This document shows, piece by piece, positions 1-7,819 of a DNA stretch of 17,129 bases. The notes beneath the pieces were generated by a model. That model saw only the letters and a list, made by a program, of their open reading frames with translations. It had not been told where the DNA came from and searched no databases. Positions within the stretch are counted from its first letter, which is position 1; each line of letters begins with the position of its first letter. The stretch covers positions 1 through 17,129 of the forward strand of contig CAZCNA010000014.1 in NCBI GenBank assembly GCA_964500215.1, written 5' to 3'. This DNA is from JBDKLC01 sp964500215 (GTDB lineage Bacteria > Patescibacteriota > Minisyncoccia > Phycocordibacterales > CAIZLB01). The position numbers and the translations under genes were made by a program.

Positions 1-313
1 GAACAAGACGAAGCACCGTGCTCACATATCCTTGCTGATAGAATGCGTTTCCTCGGAATCGTGCCTGATCTTTGTATTGGTATGAATAGTCTACTTCTTT
101 TTTGTCTGCAAATCGGGCTGAGTTTTTTTCTCCAAGGAGTATTTTGAGAAGACCATTGATATCCTCGTGACTGAGTACTGGCTTTTTTACGAGTGGAATA
201 AGAGAACCCGCAACACGGATAGTTGGATGACGACCTTCAGAAAGGTGTATGTCAGATCCACCCTCTCGGATGACTGTTGATAATAATTCATCTAGTTGTG
301 TTGTGTAGTCCAT
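1..313 (-). CDS. pilT: Type IV pilus retraction ATPase PilT, N-terminal part (truncated by window edge)
   Basis: The first 104 codons are present, from an ATG at 313-311; the rest lies beyond position 1. The translation begins MDYTTQLDELLSTVIREGG and contains GSDIHLSEG (residues 19-27), a proline-flanked turn SLIPL (37-41), and DYSYQY...ARFRGNAFYQQG (75-95). This is the order of conserved blocks in the PAS-like N-terminal domain of PilT. The Walker motifs would lie downstream and cannot be seen. PilT is the cytoplasmic hexameric ATPase that depolymerises type IV pili, driving twitching and DNA uptake. It follows the CheY-like regulator by 32 nt and closes the visible part of the pilus operon. 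The upstream sequence has only a weak GAGG. PilU-like paralogues share this domain, so the subtype is slightly uncertain. Confidence 0.9.
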   Translation of the reverse strand, partial: MDYTTQLDELLSTVIREGGSDIHLSEGRHPTIRVAGSLIPLVKKPVLSHEDINGLLKILLGEKNSARFADKKEVDYSYQYKDQARFRGNAFYQQGYVSTVLRLV

Positions 314-345
314 ATATTGTACGAGGCCCTCGAACAAACGAGCAC

Positions 346-741
346 CTATTTCTTTTTGTTATGTAACATTCGTAATACTTCGGCCACTACTTCAGATGGA
401 ATTGTTGTTGCTTTCACAATATATCCATCAATACCGAGCTGCTTTGCCTTATCAATGTCAGAAGACTGACCCTGGTTGCTGAGAATGAGAATTGTAGCGT
501 CCTTCGCGAGATTGTCTTTTCGGATTTTTTCGAGAACTTCGAGGCCATCCATCACAGGCATAACGATGTCGAGAACAATCGCATCAGGAACGAGGCCCTC
601 TTGAAGTTTTGTAATGGCCTCTGAGCCGTCTCCGGCTGTTGTCACTTCAAATTTTTCTTTCTGAAATTTGAGTGAATACATGTTCAAAAGGAACTTGTCA
701 TCGTCTACTATAAGAATTTTGTATGGTGTGTCGTTGTTCAT
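346..741 (-). CDS. Stand-alone CheY-like response regulator receiver
   Basis: 131-residue single receiver domain without an output domain. Key residues: the acidic pair D13/D14 in LIVDDDKF, phospho-acceptor D58 in AIVLDIVMPVMDG, S88 in ILILSNQ and K110 in GYIVKAT. All catalytic positions of a working receiver are therefore intact. I start it at the ATG at 741 (MNNDTPYKILIVDDD) rather than the in-frame ATG at 777, because the 12 extra residues are not receiver-like. It lies between pilB (61 nt upstream) and pilT (32 nt downstream), so it probably tunes pilus extension or retraction by binding one of the ATPases or another Pil protein. No histidine kinase is in the window; the partner is unknown. 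Confidence 0.9.
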   Translation of the reverse strand: MNNDTPYKILIVDDDKFLLNMYSLKFQKEKFEVTTAGDGSEAITKLQEGLVPDAIVLDIVMPVMDGLEVLEKIRKDNLAKDATILILSNQGQSSDIDKAKQLGIDGYIVKATTIPSEVVAEVLRMLHNKKK

Positions 742-802
742 ATTTTTTCTGATGATTCGTGATGCACCACAAAACATCTCATTGCTAAAATTATATCATA
801 TT

Positions 803-2521
803 TTACACTTTGTTCACTTCCTCGTATGGAATTTCTTTCTTGAGCGCTCGGATGATTGCGTCCTCTTTCATTGTGAGAAGACCTTTCTTTCGGAGATGCT
901 CTGAAATAGCTGTTTCTGTTGGTGTAGAAAGGATGATTTTTTCCAAATCTTTGTCCATTTTGAACATTTCGAATACTGCCTGTCGGCCTTTTGTTCCTTT
1001 TGGACTCTCAGGGATTGGATTGATTCGATATACCTCGTCTGATGTCGGAATTTCTGATCGAAACTCCTCAGGAAGATCGGCAAACTGCTTATCAATAGCG
1101 ATTTTGATACTTCCGTCGATTTTTTCTGTCTTTACAGCTGGCTGATATGCCTTACCAACGAGTCGCTGCGCCATTCCGAGCACCAGGGTTGGCGCAATAA
1201 GGTATGGATCAACACCCATGTCGATAAGTCGAGGCACAATACCAACAGAACTATTGGTGTGAATTGTTGAGAATACGAGGTGACCTGTGAGAGCGGCCTG
1301 AATAGCCAGCTGAGCGGTTTCTTTGTCTCGGATCTCCCCCACCATGATTACGTCAGGGTCCTGTCGGAGTGTTGTTCGAAGTCCAGTCGCGAATGTATAT
1401 CCGATTTCTGGATGCACCTGTGACTGACTCATCCCTTCGATGTTGTATTCCACAGGATCTTCGAGTGAGAGTACGTTGAGTTCTTCTCGATCAACCTCGT
1501 TGAGCATTGAGTAGAGTGTTGTCGTTTTTCCAGAACCTGTTGGACCAGAAATGAGAATAAGGCCGTATGGTCTATCAATGGCTTCAAGTACCATATCAAG
1601 ATATCGAGGTGAAAAACCGAGATCTCGAAGCTTCTGAACGCCCTTTTGCTGGTCGAGGATTCGCATCACCACCTTTTCACCGTAGTATGTTGGGAATGTA
1701 GAAACTCGGAAGTCGATCTTTCGATTATCAATACGCGCAGAAAAACGGCCGTCTTGAGGCTTTCGTTTCTCGTCGAGCTTCATGTTACAGAGAATTTTGA
1801 TTCGAGCGACTACTGCATCGTGTACTTTTGCAGGGAGAATGAGACTGGTATTAAGAACGCCGTCCACTCGAAATCGAACGCGCACTTTTTCTCGCATGGA
1901 CTCGATATGTACATCAGAGGCATCACCTTCGATGGCATATCGGAGGATAGTCGCCACAATTTTTGTAACAGGCGCGTCTTCAATAATATTTGCAAAGCCC
2001 TGCTTTTGTGGAGCGAGTTCTTCATCTTTTGTAATTTCTACATCACTGGCAGAAAATTCACCTTCGAGGTCAGTGAGCGCCTTACTCACCTCCCCAGTGA
2101 GCCCCTTGTACATCGTAATCACTCGTTGGAAATCATCCTCTGAAATCAGAAAGACCTTGAAGGGAAGATTAATTTTTGTTGAAATAAAGTTCAACGCATC
2201 TCGTGCTTCGATATTGTCTGGATCAACAAGGCCTACTTCGAGAACGCCATCTACAACACCAAGCGGTGCAAATTTGTAATGCGTCGCAGACTCTTCAGGA
2301 ATATATTTCAGAATTTCGAAGGGGATATCTTCGTCACCAACGAGTTTTGTTGGAATGTGGAGGTACTCACCTTTTGCTTTTATGATCACTTGAGGTGTAA
2401 CTCCTTTGTCTCTCAAAATATCCTCAACAGATTTACCAGAAGTTTGAGCTTCTTGGTTGATGAATTCGATGTCATCTTTGGTGATAACATTATTTTGTGC
2501 AAGGATGTTTAGAAAACTCAT
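803..2521 (-). CDS. pilB: Type IV pilus assembly (extension) ATPase PilB / GspE family
   Basis: 572 residues, full length for the family. Residues about 1-140 form an MshEN-type N-terminal domain (the kind that binds c-di-GMP in some relatives). The secretion ATPase core follows: Walker A GPTGSGKT at 326-333, the Asp box around LSLEDPVEYN (351-360), Walker B within PDVIMVGEIRD (389-399), and the His box STIHTN (418-423). It powers pilin polymerisation at the cytoplasmic face. The four-cysteine zinc motif usual after the QRLV block (here AQRLVGKAYQPAV, 451-463) is absent. The gene starts 12 nt after the pilP-like gene. It has no Shine-Dalgarno site. Arginine codons are almost all CGN, mostly CGA (2 AGA among 29 by my count), which I take as the native style of this genome. 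Confidence 0.96.
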   Translation of the reverse strand: MSFLNILAQNNVITKDDIEFINQEAQTSGKSVEDILRDKGVTPQVIIKAKGEYLHIPTKLVGDEDIPFEILKYIPEESATHYKFAPLGVVDGVLEVGLVDPDNIEARDALNFISTKINLPFKVFLISEDDFQRVITMYKGLTGEVSKALTDLEGEFSASDVEITKDEELAPQKQGFANIIEDAPVTKIVATILRYAIEGDASDVHIESMREKVRVRFRVDGVLNTSLILPAKVHDAVVARIKILCNMKLDEKRKPQDGRFSARIDNRKIDFRVSTFPTYYGEKVVMRILDQQKGVQKLRDLGFSPRYLDMVLEAIDRPYGLILISGPTGSGKTTTLYSMLNEVDREELNVLSLEDPVEYNIEGMSQSQVHPEIGYTFATGLRTTLRQDPDVIMVGEIRDKETAQLAIQAALTGHLVFSTIHTNSSVGIVPRLIDMGVDPYLIAPTLVLGMAQRLVGKAYQPAVKTEKIDGSIKIAIDKQFADLPEEFRSEIPTSDEVYRINPIPESPKGTKGRQAVFEMFKMDKDLEKIILSTPTETAISEHLRKKGLLTMKEDAIIRALKKEIPYEEVNKV

Positions 2522-2533
2522 ATGTATAGTGCG

Positions 2534-2968
2534 TTATCTATTTGTTGGTGCTTTCTTTGATGGTGTTGTTGTACCCTGTGAAGTGATAGTAAAGCCAGTG
2601 CCAGTTACTGAGGACGTATCAGTTGATACGAATTCAATATCATTTTGGCCGAGCGGTGCAAATGGATTTGGTCGTCCTGTGGGTTGTGGTATGAGATCTC
2701 GACTGAAATCATCGAGACTGAGATATACCTGATCAGAAAAAAGTGTGGTTTTGAACTTAATATTTTGAATAGCGAGGAGCTGTGTTGCAAAACCTTTTGA
2801 TGGACCATCTGTAGCACCAGTAGAACCTGTTGTACCCGTCTGTCGAACAACAGATGACTGACCAGTTGTAGGTGACGCTGGTTTCAATTGACTGTATGCA
2901 ATAAACGCAATGATGACTACCACCACAACGATTATCAAGGTTTTGAATTTTTTGAGTGTTTCCATCAT
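2534..2968 (-). CDS. PilP-like membrane-anchored pilus protein (tentative)
   Basis: 144 residues. There is a short basic N-terminus, one strong membrane helix (about 10-25, valine/isoleucine rich), a Ser/Thr/Gly-rich linker (30-57), then a short domain with GRPNPFAPLG at 98-107 and a Thr-rich tail. By position (directly after pilO, one nucleotide between the pilO stop and the first ATG) it sits where pilP lies in classical pilMNOP operons. The NPFAPLG block resembles the RDPF-type motif of PilP, which links PilN/PilO to the secretin. This bacterium may lack an outer membrane, so a PilP role with a secretin is doubtful and the protein may simply stabilise the PilMNO complex. ATG codons at 2968 and 2965 are both possible starts. 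The PilP assignment is inference from synteny plus a weak motif. Confidence 0.6.
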   Translation of the reverse strand: MMETLKKFKTLIIVVVVVIIAFIAYSQLKPASPTTGQSSVVRQTGTTGSTGATDGPSKGFATQLLAIQNIKFKTTLFSDQVYLSLDDFSRDLIPQPTGRPNPFAPLGQNDIEFVSTDTSSVTGTGFTITSQGTTTPSKKAPTNR

Positions 2969-2969
2969 A

Positions 2970-3506
2970 TTATTTGAGCCAATAGGTTTGTAAGGTTACA
3001 TTAAAATCATACTTGCCATCTTTTGTAGATGCGAATGAAAGAGCAGTGACATCCACCAATCGGAGACTCTTTTCGAGATCTTGGAGGAACAGTTTGAAAT
3101 TTTCGTACGTCATTGTAGTGCTGAAAGAGAGTGAAATAGAGCCATATTTGTTGGCGCTTGGCCCCACTGAATCACCTCGTGTTGATGAACCTTCATTGAT
3201 ACGAGTATTTTTAATTTTTACATCGTATTTTGATGCGATATTATCAATATCGATAATGAGACGCACATTCTCTACACCATCAGGAAGCAGTTTCTCAATT
3301 TTCTGAATATCTTTTTCAGAAATTTTGTTTCGCTCTTGCGTAAGTACTTCTCGAACACCTCGAAGCTGCGTTGCCTTTGCATTCGCTTCTTGGATATTCG
3401 CATGCTCTGCCTGCTTTGACTTAATCTCTTGGTACTTTGGATTAGTAAACCCAAAAAAGAGTCCTACAGATGCGATTATAAAAATGATTGGTAAGAATAG
3501 TTTCAT
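2970..3506 (-). CDS. pilO: Type IV pilus inner-membrane protein PilO
   Basis: 178 residues. One N-terminal membrane helix (about 3-21) is followed by a heptad-like charged stretch likely to be coiled coil (25-70, many K/E/Q) and a C-terminal region of about 75-178 with the alternating pattern of the PilO ferredoxin-like fold (for example SISLSFSTTMTYENFKLFLQ). PilO pairs with PilN to form the alignment complex of the pilus machine. Its ATG shares the final A of the pilN stop codon (overlap at 3506), so translation of the two is probably coupled. Sequence is weakly conserved in this family; the call rests on topology and gene order between pilN and the pilP-like gene. Confidence 0.85.
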   Translation of the reverse strand: MKLFLPIIFIIASVGLFFGFTNPKYQEIKSKQAEHANIQEANAKATQLRGVREVLTQERNKISEKDIQKIEKLLPDGVENVRLIIDIDNIASKYDVKIKNTRINEGSSTRGDSVGPSANKYGSISLSFSTTMTYENFKLFLQDLEKSLRLVDVTALSFASTKDGKYDFNVTLQTYWLK

Positions 3507-4147
3507 TATCGTGTTGTTGCCGGACTTGTTGTGGCCGGTTGGTTATTTCGTGAAGCTCTCTCCTTGATATTCTTTGAATATGACACGAGCGAAGGATCGA
3601 TGCTTGCAGAGAAGCTGAATGTCACATTACCACTTTGATCAAGGTTCAAATCACCAAAGAGCGGACTTTTGAATACATTCTTTCGTGATGGATCTGTAAA
3701 TGACTTTGATTGGAGAGCCACTGTTTCGTAACTTGTAGCCTGACCCTTCATAGAAATATTGACCTTGTCCCCTCCTGCATTTGCATAGGTGAAATCATTG
3801 AATCGTACATTCTGAAGTGTGGCGTCAGAGAGCACTGCAAATAGTCGAGAAACCGCAACATGCTTGTCGAGCAATGTAGTTGCTGAGTTTATTCGGTCAT
3901 TGAGTCGAGTGAGACCCTGGATTGTTGTTGGGTCGAGGGCTTGTTCGTTACGCTTGAGCTGTGCATTACCTTCTACAATAGATTTGTCTATGTAGTCATT
4001 GTAGAGAAAGGCACCAGCAGCAGCAGCAATACTCGCAACAAAGAGGATAAGTGAGATGAGAAAAATCAACCCTGAACTCGATGCGCGATGTGCAGTTTCG
4101 GTTACTGGCTGCTTTGGTATGAATGATGTTTGGAACTTTGTTTCCAT
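3506..4147 (-). CDS. pilN: Type IV pilus inner-membrane protein PilN
   Basis: 213 residues. A short cytoplasmic N-terminus (METKFQTSFIPKQPV) precedes a single membrane helix at about 26-48, then a helical spacer (52-95) and an alpha/beta domain (95-195). In PilN the cytoplasmic tail carries an INLLP-type motif that docks into PilM. Here the TSFIPK stretch sits at the matching place but is diverged. It ends in a Thr/Pro/Ala-rich low-complexity tail. It lies 69 nt downstream of pilM and overlaps pilO by one nucleotide. Role: with PilO, it links the cytoplasmic ring (PilM, PilB) to the envelope. Confidence 0.85.
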   Translation of the reverse strand: METKFQTSFIPKQPVTETAHRASSSGLIFLISLILFVASIAAAAGAFLYNDYIDKSIVEGNAQLKRNEQALDPTTIQGLTRLNDRINSATTLLDKHVAVSRLFAVLSDATLQNVRFNDFTYANAGGDKVNISMKGQATSYETVALQSKSFTDPSRKNVFKSPLFGDLNLDQSGNVTFSFSASIDPSLVSYSKNIKERASRNNQPATTSPATTR

Positions 4148-4216
4148 GAGTTTTGTACGCGTTTATTATATCACCTTATCCCTATTGCATTCAATCTTTT
4201 TTTCAAAGGTTTTCCA

Positions 4217-5350
4217 CTATCCCAATTCTTGGAGCTTTCGAAGGGCAATTCCGATAGCAGCAGAGAACTCCAACCCTGTTGCAATGAGCACATCTTCGAG
4301 GAACGCAGGTGTTTCTACCTTTGCAAATGGATTTCCCACCTCAACTTCGGTCTGGAAATTCGCTCGCGCAAGTTCTACTACCCCCTTCATAGCCACACCA
4401 CCTCCAGTGAGGATAACTTTGCTGATTGGTTTGTTGAATTTTTTCTGATAATTGAGGATAACACTGTTCGCTTCAGAGAAAATGAAATCGAGCGTGAGCG
4501 AAATCATTTCGTACACGTCTTTTTCATTATCAACCTTACCCATACCGAGTTCTCGCTTCATTTGTTCAGCTTTTTCGAATGGAACATTCATACCTTTTGA
4601 GATACTAATAGTGATATCTTGAGAACCTTTGTTGATAATGTGCGAATATTTCACAACACCTCGTTCGAGAACATATATCTTTGTTGAAGACGCACCCATA
4701 TCGAAAATCATCACTGGCGCAGTTTCGCCCGCGAGAAGCGCCCGTGTTGCACTGAACATTTCAATTTCGAAGAATGTTGTGTCGAGTTGAGACTGTTTTA
4801 CGATACTGGTGTAATTGCTGAGAATTTCATTATGAATAGACACAACGAGCACCTGAAGCTTGTCTGCAGCCCGATTTTTTTGGATAGGCTCACCGTTTTC
4901 ATCTGTGGCTTCTGTAAAGTCGAGGGATGTATCTGTCTCTGTCGGAACCACCCACCAGTCGAGCGTTACTTCTCCAATAGGTACAGGAATATATTTTCGG
5001 GCTTCGAGCGGAATCATTTCCTGAAGCTGCTTGTCTGATACCTTCGGCATATCAATGAGAGATACGAGACTTGATCGGAATGGAATGGCCATACCACTCG
5101 ATGTAGATGTGACATTTGATTCTTTGAGTACGTCACGGATGGCTTCAGCGATCTTTTCAGGAGGAAGATTCACAACTTGTCCCACAGCAAAATTTCCATA
5201 TGGACCAAGAGCAAGTTCACCATATGTTTCGAGTACGGCTCGACCTTTTTTCTTGCGGAGCTGTACCACTTTGACAGATGAGGCACCAATATCAATACCC
5301 ACGACGCTTTCATCAGTTTTTTTGAAAATATTTTGAAGAAAATTTGCCAT
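4217..5350 (-). CDS. pilM: Type IV pilus assembly protein PilM (actin-like ATPase)
   Basis: 377 residues from the ATG at 5350 (MANFLQNIFKKTDESVVG). A longer reading from 5398 adds residues coded by the divergent promoter region and was rejected. The actin-like fold shows three classical nucleotide-binding blocks: phosphate-1 GIDIGASSVKVVQL near the N-terminus, phosphate-2 IFDMGASSTKIYVL in the middle, and adenosine ILTGGGVAMKG near the C-terminus. PilM is a cytoplasmic ATP-binding protein that forms a ring around PilB and binds the PilN tail. It is the first gene of the minus-strand pil operon. A likely extended -10 element lies about 30 nt upstream of the start. Confidence 0.95.
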   Translation of the reverse strand: MANFLQNIFKKTDESVVGIDIGASSVKVVQLRKKKGRAVLETYGELALGPYGNFAVGQVVNLPPEKIAEAIRDVLKESNVTSTSSGMAIPFRSSLVSLIDMPKVSDKQLQEMIPLEARKYIPVPIGEVTLDWWVVPTETDTSLDFTEATDENGEPIQKNRAADKLQVLVVSIHNEILSNYTSIVKQSQLDTTFFEIEMFSATRALLAGETAPVMIFDMGASSTKIYVLERGVVKYSHIINKGSQDITISISKGMNVPFEKAEQMKRELGMGKVDNEKDVYEMISLTLDFIFSEANSVILNYQKKFNKPISKVILTGGGVAMKGVVELARANFQTEVEVGNPFAKVETPAFLEDVLIATGLEFSAAIGIALRKLQELG

Positions 5351-5371
5351 GAAATCTATAGAATGTAGTTC

Positions 5372-5384
5372 ATATACAGTATAT
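5372..5384. repeat. Perfect inverted repeat in the pilM/comF divergent gap (possible operator)
   Basis: The 13-mer ATATACAGTATAT is a perfect inverted repeat, ATATAC and GTATAT around a central A. It sits in the middle of the 49-bp gap between the divergent pilM (start 5350) and comF-like (start 5400) genes and overlaps the likely -10 elements of both. A dimeric regulator bound here could control both genes at once. AT-rich promoter DNA makes short palindromes by chance, so the operator role is a guess. Confidence 0.4.
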
Positions 5385-5388
5385 ACCA
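5380..5388 (-). promoter_or_regulatory. Probable extended -10 promoter of the pil operon
   Basis: On the minus strand the sequence reads TGG-TATATA, an extended -10 element. The hexamer ends 29 nt before the pilM ATG at 5350. This spacing matches similar elements in front of other genes in the window. No good -35 box is visible, as expected for extended -10 promoters. Confidence 0.45.
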
Positions 5389-5399
5389 CCATACGCATA

Positions 5400-6125
5400 A
5401 TGAAAACACAGTATTTCAGACTTATATCTGAATTTGTTCAGCAACTTATATTTGGTGAACAGAAATCTCGGACACCATGGGTGCCGACCTATGCGTTGGC
5501 TGATTATGTGACGCTCTGTGAGGTACGAGATGCCGCGTATATCGATATGCGAGAGCGTTTGCGTAGCGCCGACCAACATACATATATAGTGGCGCTCCTT
5601 CCCTACAAGCATCCCCAGGTCAAACAAAGCCTCTGGGCTCTCAAGTACAACAATACCATTGAATCAAAACGAGTATGCTCATTTTTGGTGTTAGACGAAA
5701 TTATCAGTCACTGTACCTCTACAATATACAATGATATGACGGCTTCGAGTACCATTTTGTTGAGTATTCCTTCATCTTCTTTTCATAAAGGAGAACGGGC
5801 ATGGGACCAAATGGATGAATTATGCCGACTCATGAGTACTGCAGTAGAGGCGCGGGGCCATTATATCTACGTGCCCCGCGCCTTCACCCTCACCCTCTCC
5901 ACAGCATCCAAATCTCAACACACCATGAACAAGAAAGACCGCCTCAAAGCGGCCTCTCTCCGACTGACACTTTCATCCGACATCATCACGGCAGATACAT
6001 TGCGTGGTCGGCATATCATCATCATAGATGACGTCACCACCACGGGTGCGACACTCACTCATGCCCGAGATCTTTGTCTCAATGCGGGCGCGAGGAGCGT
6101 GCAATGTCTGTCGATCACGCATTAG
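5400..6125 (+). CDS. ComF-family phosphoribosyltransferase (amidophosphoribosyltransferase-like)
   Basis: 241 residues from the ATG at 5400. An upstream in-frame ATG at 5349 overlaps the pilM start and was rejected. The PRPP-binding loop is clear near the C-terminus: IIIIDDVTTTGATL at 206-219. Other ComF-like features are LKYNNT (81-86, compare the LKY block of ComF) and the basic KSQHTMNKKDRLKA stretch (171-184) in place of the Q...R...N segment. The N-terminal four-cysteine zinc finger of Bacillus ComFC is missing. ComF proteins are needed for natural transformation in several bacteria and act in the cytoplasm on incoming single-stranded DNA or its coupling. Divergent placement next to the pilus operon fits DNA uptake. 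An ordinary PRTase role in nucleotide salvage cannot be excluded. Confidence 0.85.
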   Translation: MKTQYFRLISEFVQQLIFGEQKSRTPWVPTYALADYVTLCEVRDAAYIDMRERLRSADQHTYIVALLPYKHPQVKQSLWALKYNNTIESKRVCSFLVLDEIISHCTSTIYNDMTASSTILLSIPSSSFHKGERAWDQMDELCRLMSTAVEARGHYIYVPRAFTLTLSTASKSQHTMNKKDRLKAASLRLTLSSDIITADTLRGRHIIIIDDVTTTGATLTHARDLCLNAGARSVQCLSITH

Positions 6126-6200
6126 ATCTATTGGAGACAATAGAGATGCCGCAAAACCACAAACACGCTGCAAACACAGAACAGATACAACCTCTCTTAC

Positions 6201-7196
6201 TTATTTAATATTTGATTGCAAGTACAGATACATCAACACTTCAGGATGTGCTTTGAAAAAGAATACTGTTCCCACAACAAATCCAAGAACGAGCAGAATT
6301 CCCAATATTCCCACGCCGAAATAGATGAGATAATCTTTCTTTGTTACATTCACCACCACATTTGGCTTGAGCTGTTGATATCTGCCAAACAAATATGCCA
6401 TAGCAGAAACAACGAACGCAGGAAACACCAACTGAAATGCCATACCGAGAAGTACTGACAGTGGGTTAAATAGATCCTCGAGGCCTTTCAAGATGACGTT
6501 CGCAATCACCGTGATGACGACAAACAACAAAATATAGCCAAATGTTCTCAACCAATATCCTCGAATATATTCTCGACTCTTGAGGAGTGCGCGCATGCCT
6601 GTTTCTCCTTGTACAACGAGAACGAATGCAGAAAAGAAAAAGAATACTGAAAATATAACTGAAGGAATAACAAAGAATACTGCTGATCCCCCAACAATTA
6701 TAGACATCAATATGCCGAGCCATAACGCAGATGCAATCTTTGATCGTGTTTCTCCAAATGCTTGCTTGAGTGGAATACGTACAGGCGCAGTTGCCTCACG
6801 AAGGAGTGCGAGATTACACCAGAGAGATGTGAATACAATAATCACACCCGCAATCAATATAGGCACAACAATTCCAATAATAGTACTCCAACTCATCATC
6901 TGCCCGAATGAGAATCCATTAATAAATTCTGGAAATTTCACATAAAATACAGCAAGCAATCCAACCACCACGAAAATAGTGACGAGAGGAATCGCATTCA
7001 AAAACAAGAGTGACCAAAATCGCTCTTTGAATATCTTCCATCCCCCATTCATCATTTCGTCTACTGACGGAAGCTCGTTTACTGGATTTGTCGCTCGTGA
7101 TACCACGGGTATCGGAACTGATGTTGGTTCAGATGTTGGTACCTGTTCGGGCGATTGTTCAGGTGTTACTACTGGTGTTGTTTCTTGTTCACTCAT
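6201..7196 (-). CDS. Multi-pass integral membrane protein of unknown function
   Basis: 331 residues from the ATG at 7196 (MSEQETTPVV). The longer in-frame reading to 7328 would run across the promoter. The first about 45 residues are Pro/Thr/Glu-rich and probably cytoplasmic and disordered. The rest is strongly hydrophobic with about seven predicted membrane segments: roughly 61-86, 104-127, 156-176, 178-197, 217-237, 243-269 and 289-314. A conserved-looking amphipathic loop GETGMRALLKSREYIRGYW lies at 197-215. This resembles the widespread uncharacterised membrane proteins related to the membrane domain of glycerophosphodiester phosphodiesterases, but I cannot assign an activity. It converges with the comF-like gene, with 75 nt between the two stop codons. 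Confidence 0.85.
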   Translation of the reverse strand: MSEQETTPVVTPEQSPEQVPTSEPTSVPIPVVSRATNPVNELPSVDEMMNGGWKIFKERFWSLLFLNAIPLVTIFVVVGLLAVFYVKFPEFINGFSFGQMMSWSTIIGIVVPILIAGVIIVFTSLWCNLALLREATAPVRIPLKQAFGETRSKIASALWLGILMSIIVGGSAVFFVIPSVIFSVFFFFSAFVLVVQGETGMRALLKSREYIRGYWLRTFGYILLFVVITVIANVILKGLEDLFNPLSVLLGMAFQLVFPAFVVSAMAYLFGRYQQLKPNVVVNVTKKDYLIYFGVGILGILLVLGFVVGTVFFFKAHPEVLMYLYLQSNIK

Positions 7197-7223
7197 ATTT
7201 GCAAGGTTATTTCTATGAAAAAT

Positions 7224-7232
7224 AGTATCGCA
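7224..7232 (-). promoter_or_regulatory. Possible extended -10 promoter of the membrane-protein gene
   Basis: On the minus strand TGC-GATACT occurs with 27 nt between the hexamer and the ATG at 7196. The hexamer matches TATAAT at four of six positions and is preceded by the TGN extension. The spacing is like that seen for other genes here, and no Shine-Dalgarno site is present. Confidence 0.35.
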
Positions 7233-7340
7233 TGTTCCCAAAAAATATGCTATCGTTGCACCATTACAGTGCGTAACAGAGGGACTTTGGAATGATCCTC
7301 TATCCGCGTCTATCGCAGATACACACAATATATATGATAC

Positions 7341-7429
7341 GGAGAGGTGTCAGAGTGGTCTATCGTGCATCTTTGCTAAAGATGTGGGGGCGTTAAAACC
7401 TCCCGGGGGTTCGAATCCCCCCCTCTCCG
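7341..7429 (+). tRNA. tRNA-Ser (anticodon GCU)
   Basis: Complete class II tRNA. Acceptor GGAGAGG (7341-7347) pairs fully with CCTCTCC (7422-7428), discriminator G at 7429. Anticodon stem CATCT/AGATG encloses loop TTGCTAA, with anticodon GCT at 7375-7377. A long variable arm typical of Ser lies between, and the T arm is GGGGG-TTCGAAT-CCCCC (7405-7421). It reads AGC and AGU. CCA is not encoded. Confidence 0.97.
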
Positions 7430-7473
7430 CAATGCCTGTATAGTCCATTCACACAGCTTTATACCCAAACAAG

Positions 7474-7504
7474 AAAGCCGCAAGCATTTCAGCTTGCGGC
7501 TTTT
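7474..7504. terminator. Strong Rho-independent terminator, probably bidirectional
   Basis: GCCGCAAGC (7477-7485) and GCTTGCGGC (7492-7500) form a perfect 9-bp stem with a 6-nt loop, flanked by AAA on the left and TTTT on the right. On the plus strand it would end the tRNA-Ser(GCU) transcript. On the minus strand a broken T stretch follows, so it could also end the 95-residue gene that stops at 7528. Confidence 0.88.
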
Positions 7505-7527
7505 GAATTTCGGATCGAATAGTGAAA

Positions 7528-7815
7528 CTAGACGAACTCCGCCTGATCGATCAGCAATTTTGATGGATGAACAACGACCATGTGGTCATCATCCTTTTCT
7601 TGGACGGACATACCATCGCTCGAGACGATGACGACGCGCCCGGTTTTCTGTGGCTGGGTTCGAATGACTTGGTAGAACCCTGCTCCTTCTTCTCCGGTGA
7701 GGGCCTGCTCGAAGGTGACTGAAGGAAACCGGAAGACTTCGCCAGGCTTGACGTCCCCCAATTTGGTTTGTTTTTCGATTTTTCCTGACGGATTTGCTTT
7801 GACGACTTGTGGCAT
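7528..7815 (-). CDS. Small conserved-looking protein of unknown function, atypical for this genome
   Basis: 95 residues (MPQVVKANPSGKIEKQTKLG...). No recognised family. The core GDVKPGEVFRFPSVTF followed by short beta-like stretches (FYQVIRT, GRVVIVSSDG, HMVVVHPSKL) suggests a small all-beta barrel, reminiscent of small phage-encoded proteins with a 'G-[T/E]-VF' start; this is a loose impression. Unlike its neighbours it has a strong Shine-Dalgarno site (AGGAG, plus-strand 7824-7828) 8 nt before the ATG. Its base composition also looks more GC-rich, with arginine codons CGG, CGA and CGC. Together these signs, and its position between two tRNA-Ser genes, hint at recent acquisition. The ribosome site lies in a potential hairpin (see separate entry). 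Confidence 0.75.
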   Translation of the reverse strand: MPQVVKANPSGKIEKQTKLGDVKPGEVFRFPSVTFEQALTGEEGAGFYQVIRTQPQKTGRVVIVSSDGMSVQEKDDDHMVVVHPSKLLIDQAEFV

Positions 7816-7819
7816 GGAA

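Noticed and set aside
742..777. Longer N-terminus for the response regulator
   Set aside because: The extra 12 residues are not receiver-like; MNNDTPYKILIVDDD is a standard receiver start.
1646..2279. Two 165-codon plus-strand open frames
   Set aside because: Antisense shadows of pilB. Low arginine-codon diversity in pilB (mostly CGA) leaves few stops in the opposite strand.
6127..6144. TCTATT/AATAGA hairpin between the convergent comF-like and membrane-protein genes
   Set aside because: Only 6 AT-rich base pairs and no U-tract on either strand; too weak to call a terminator.
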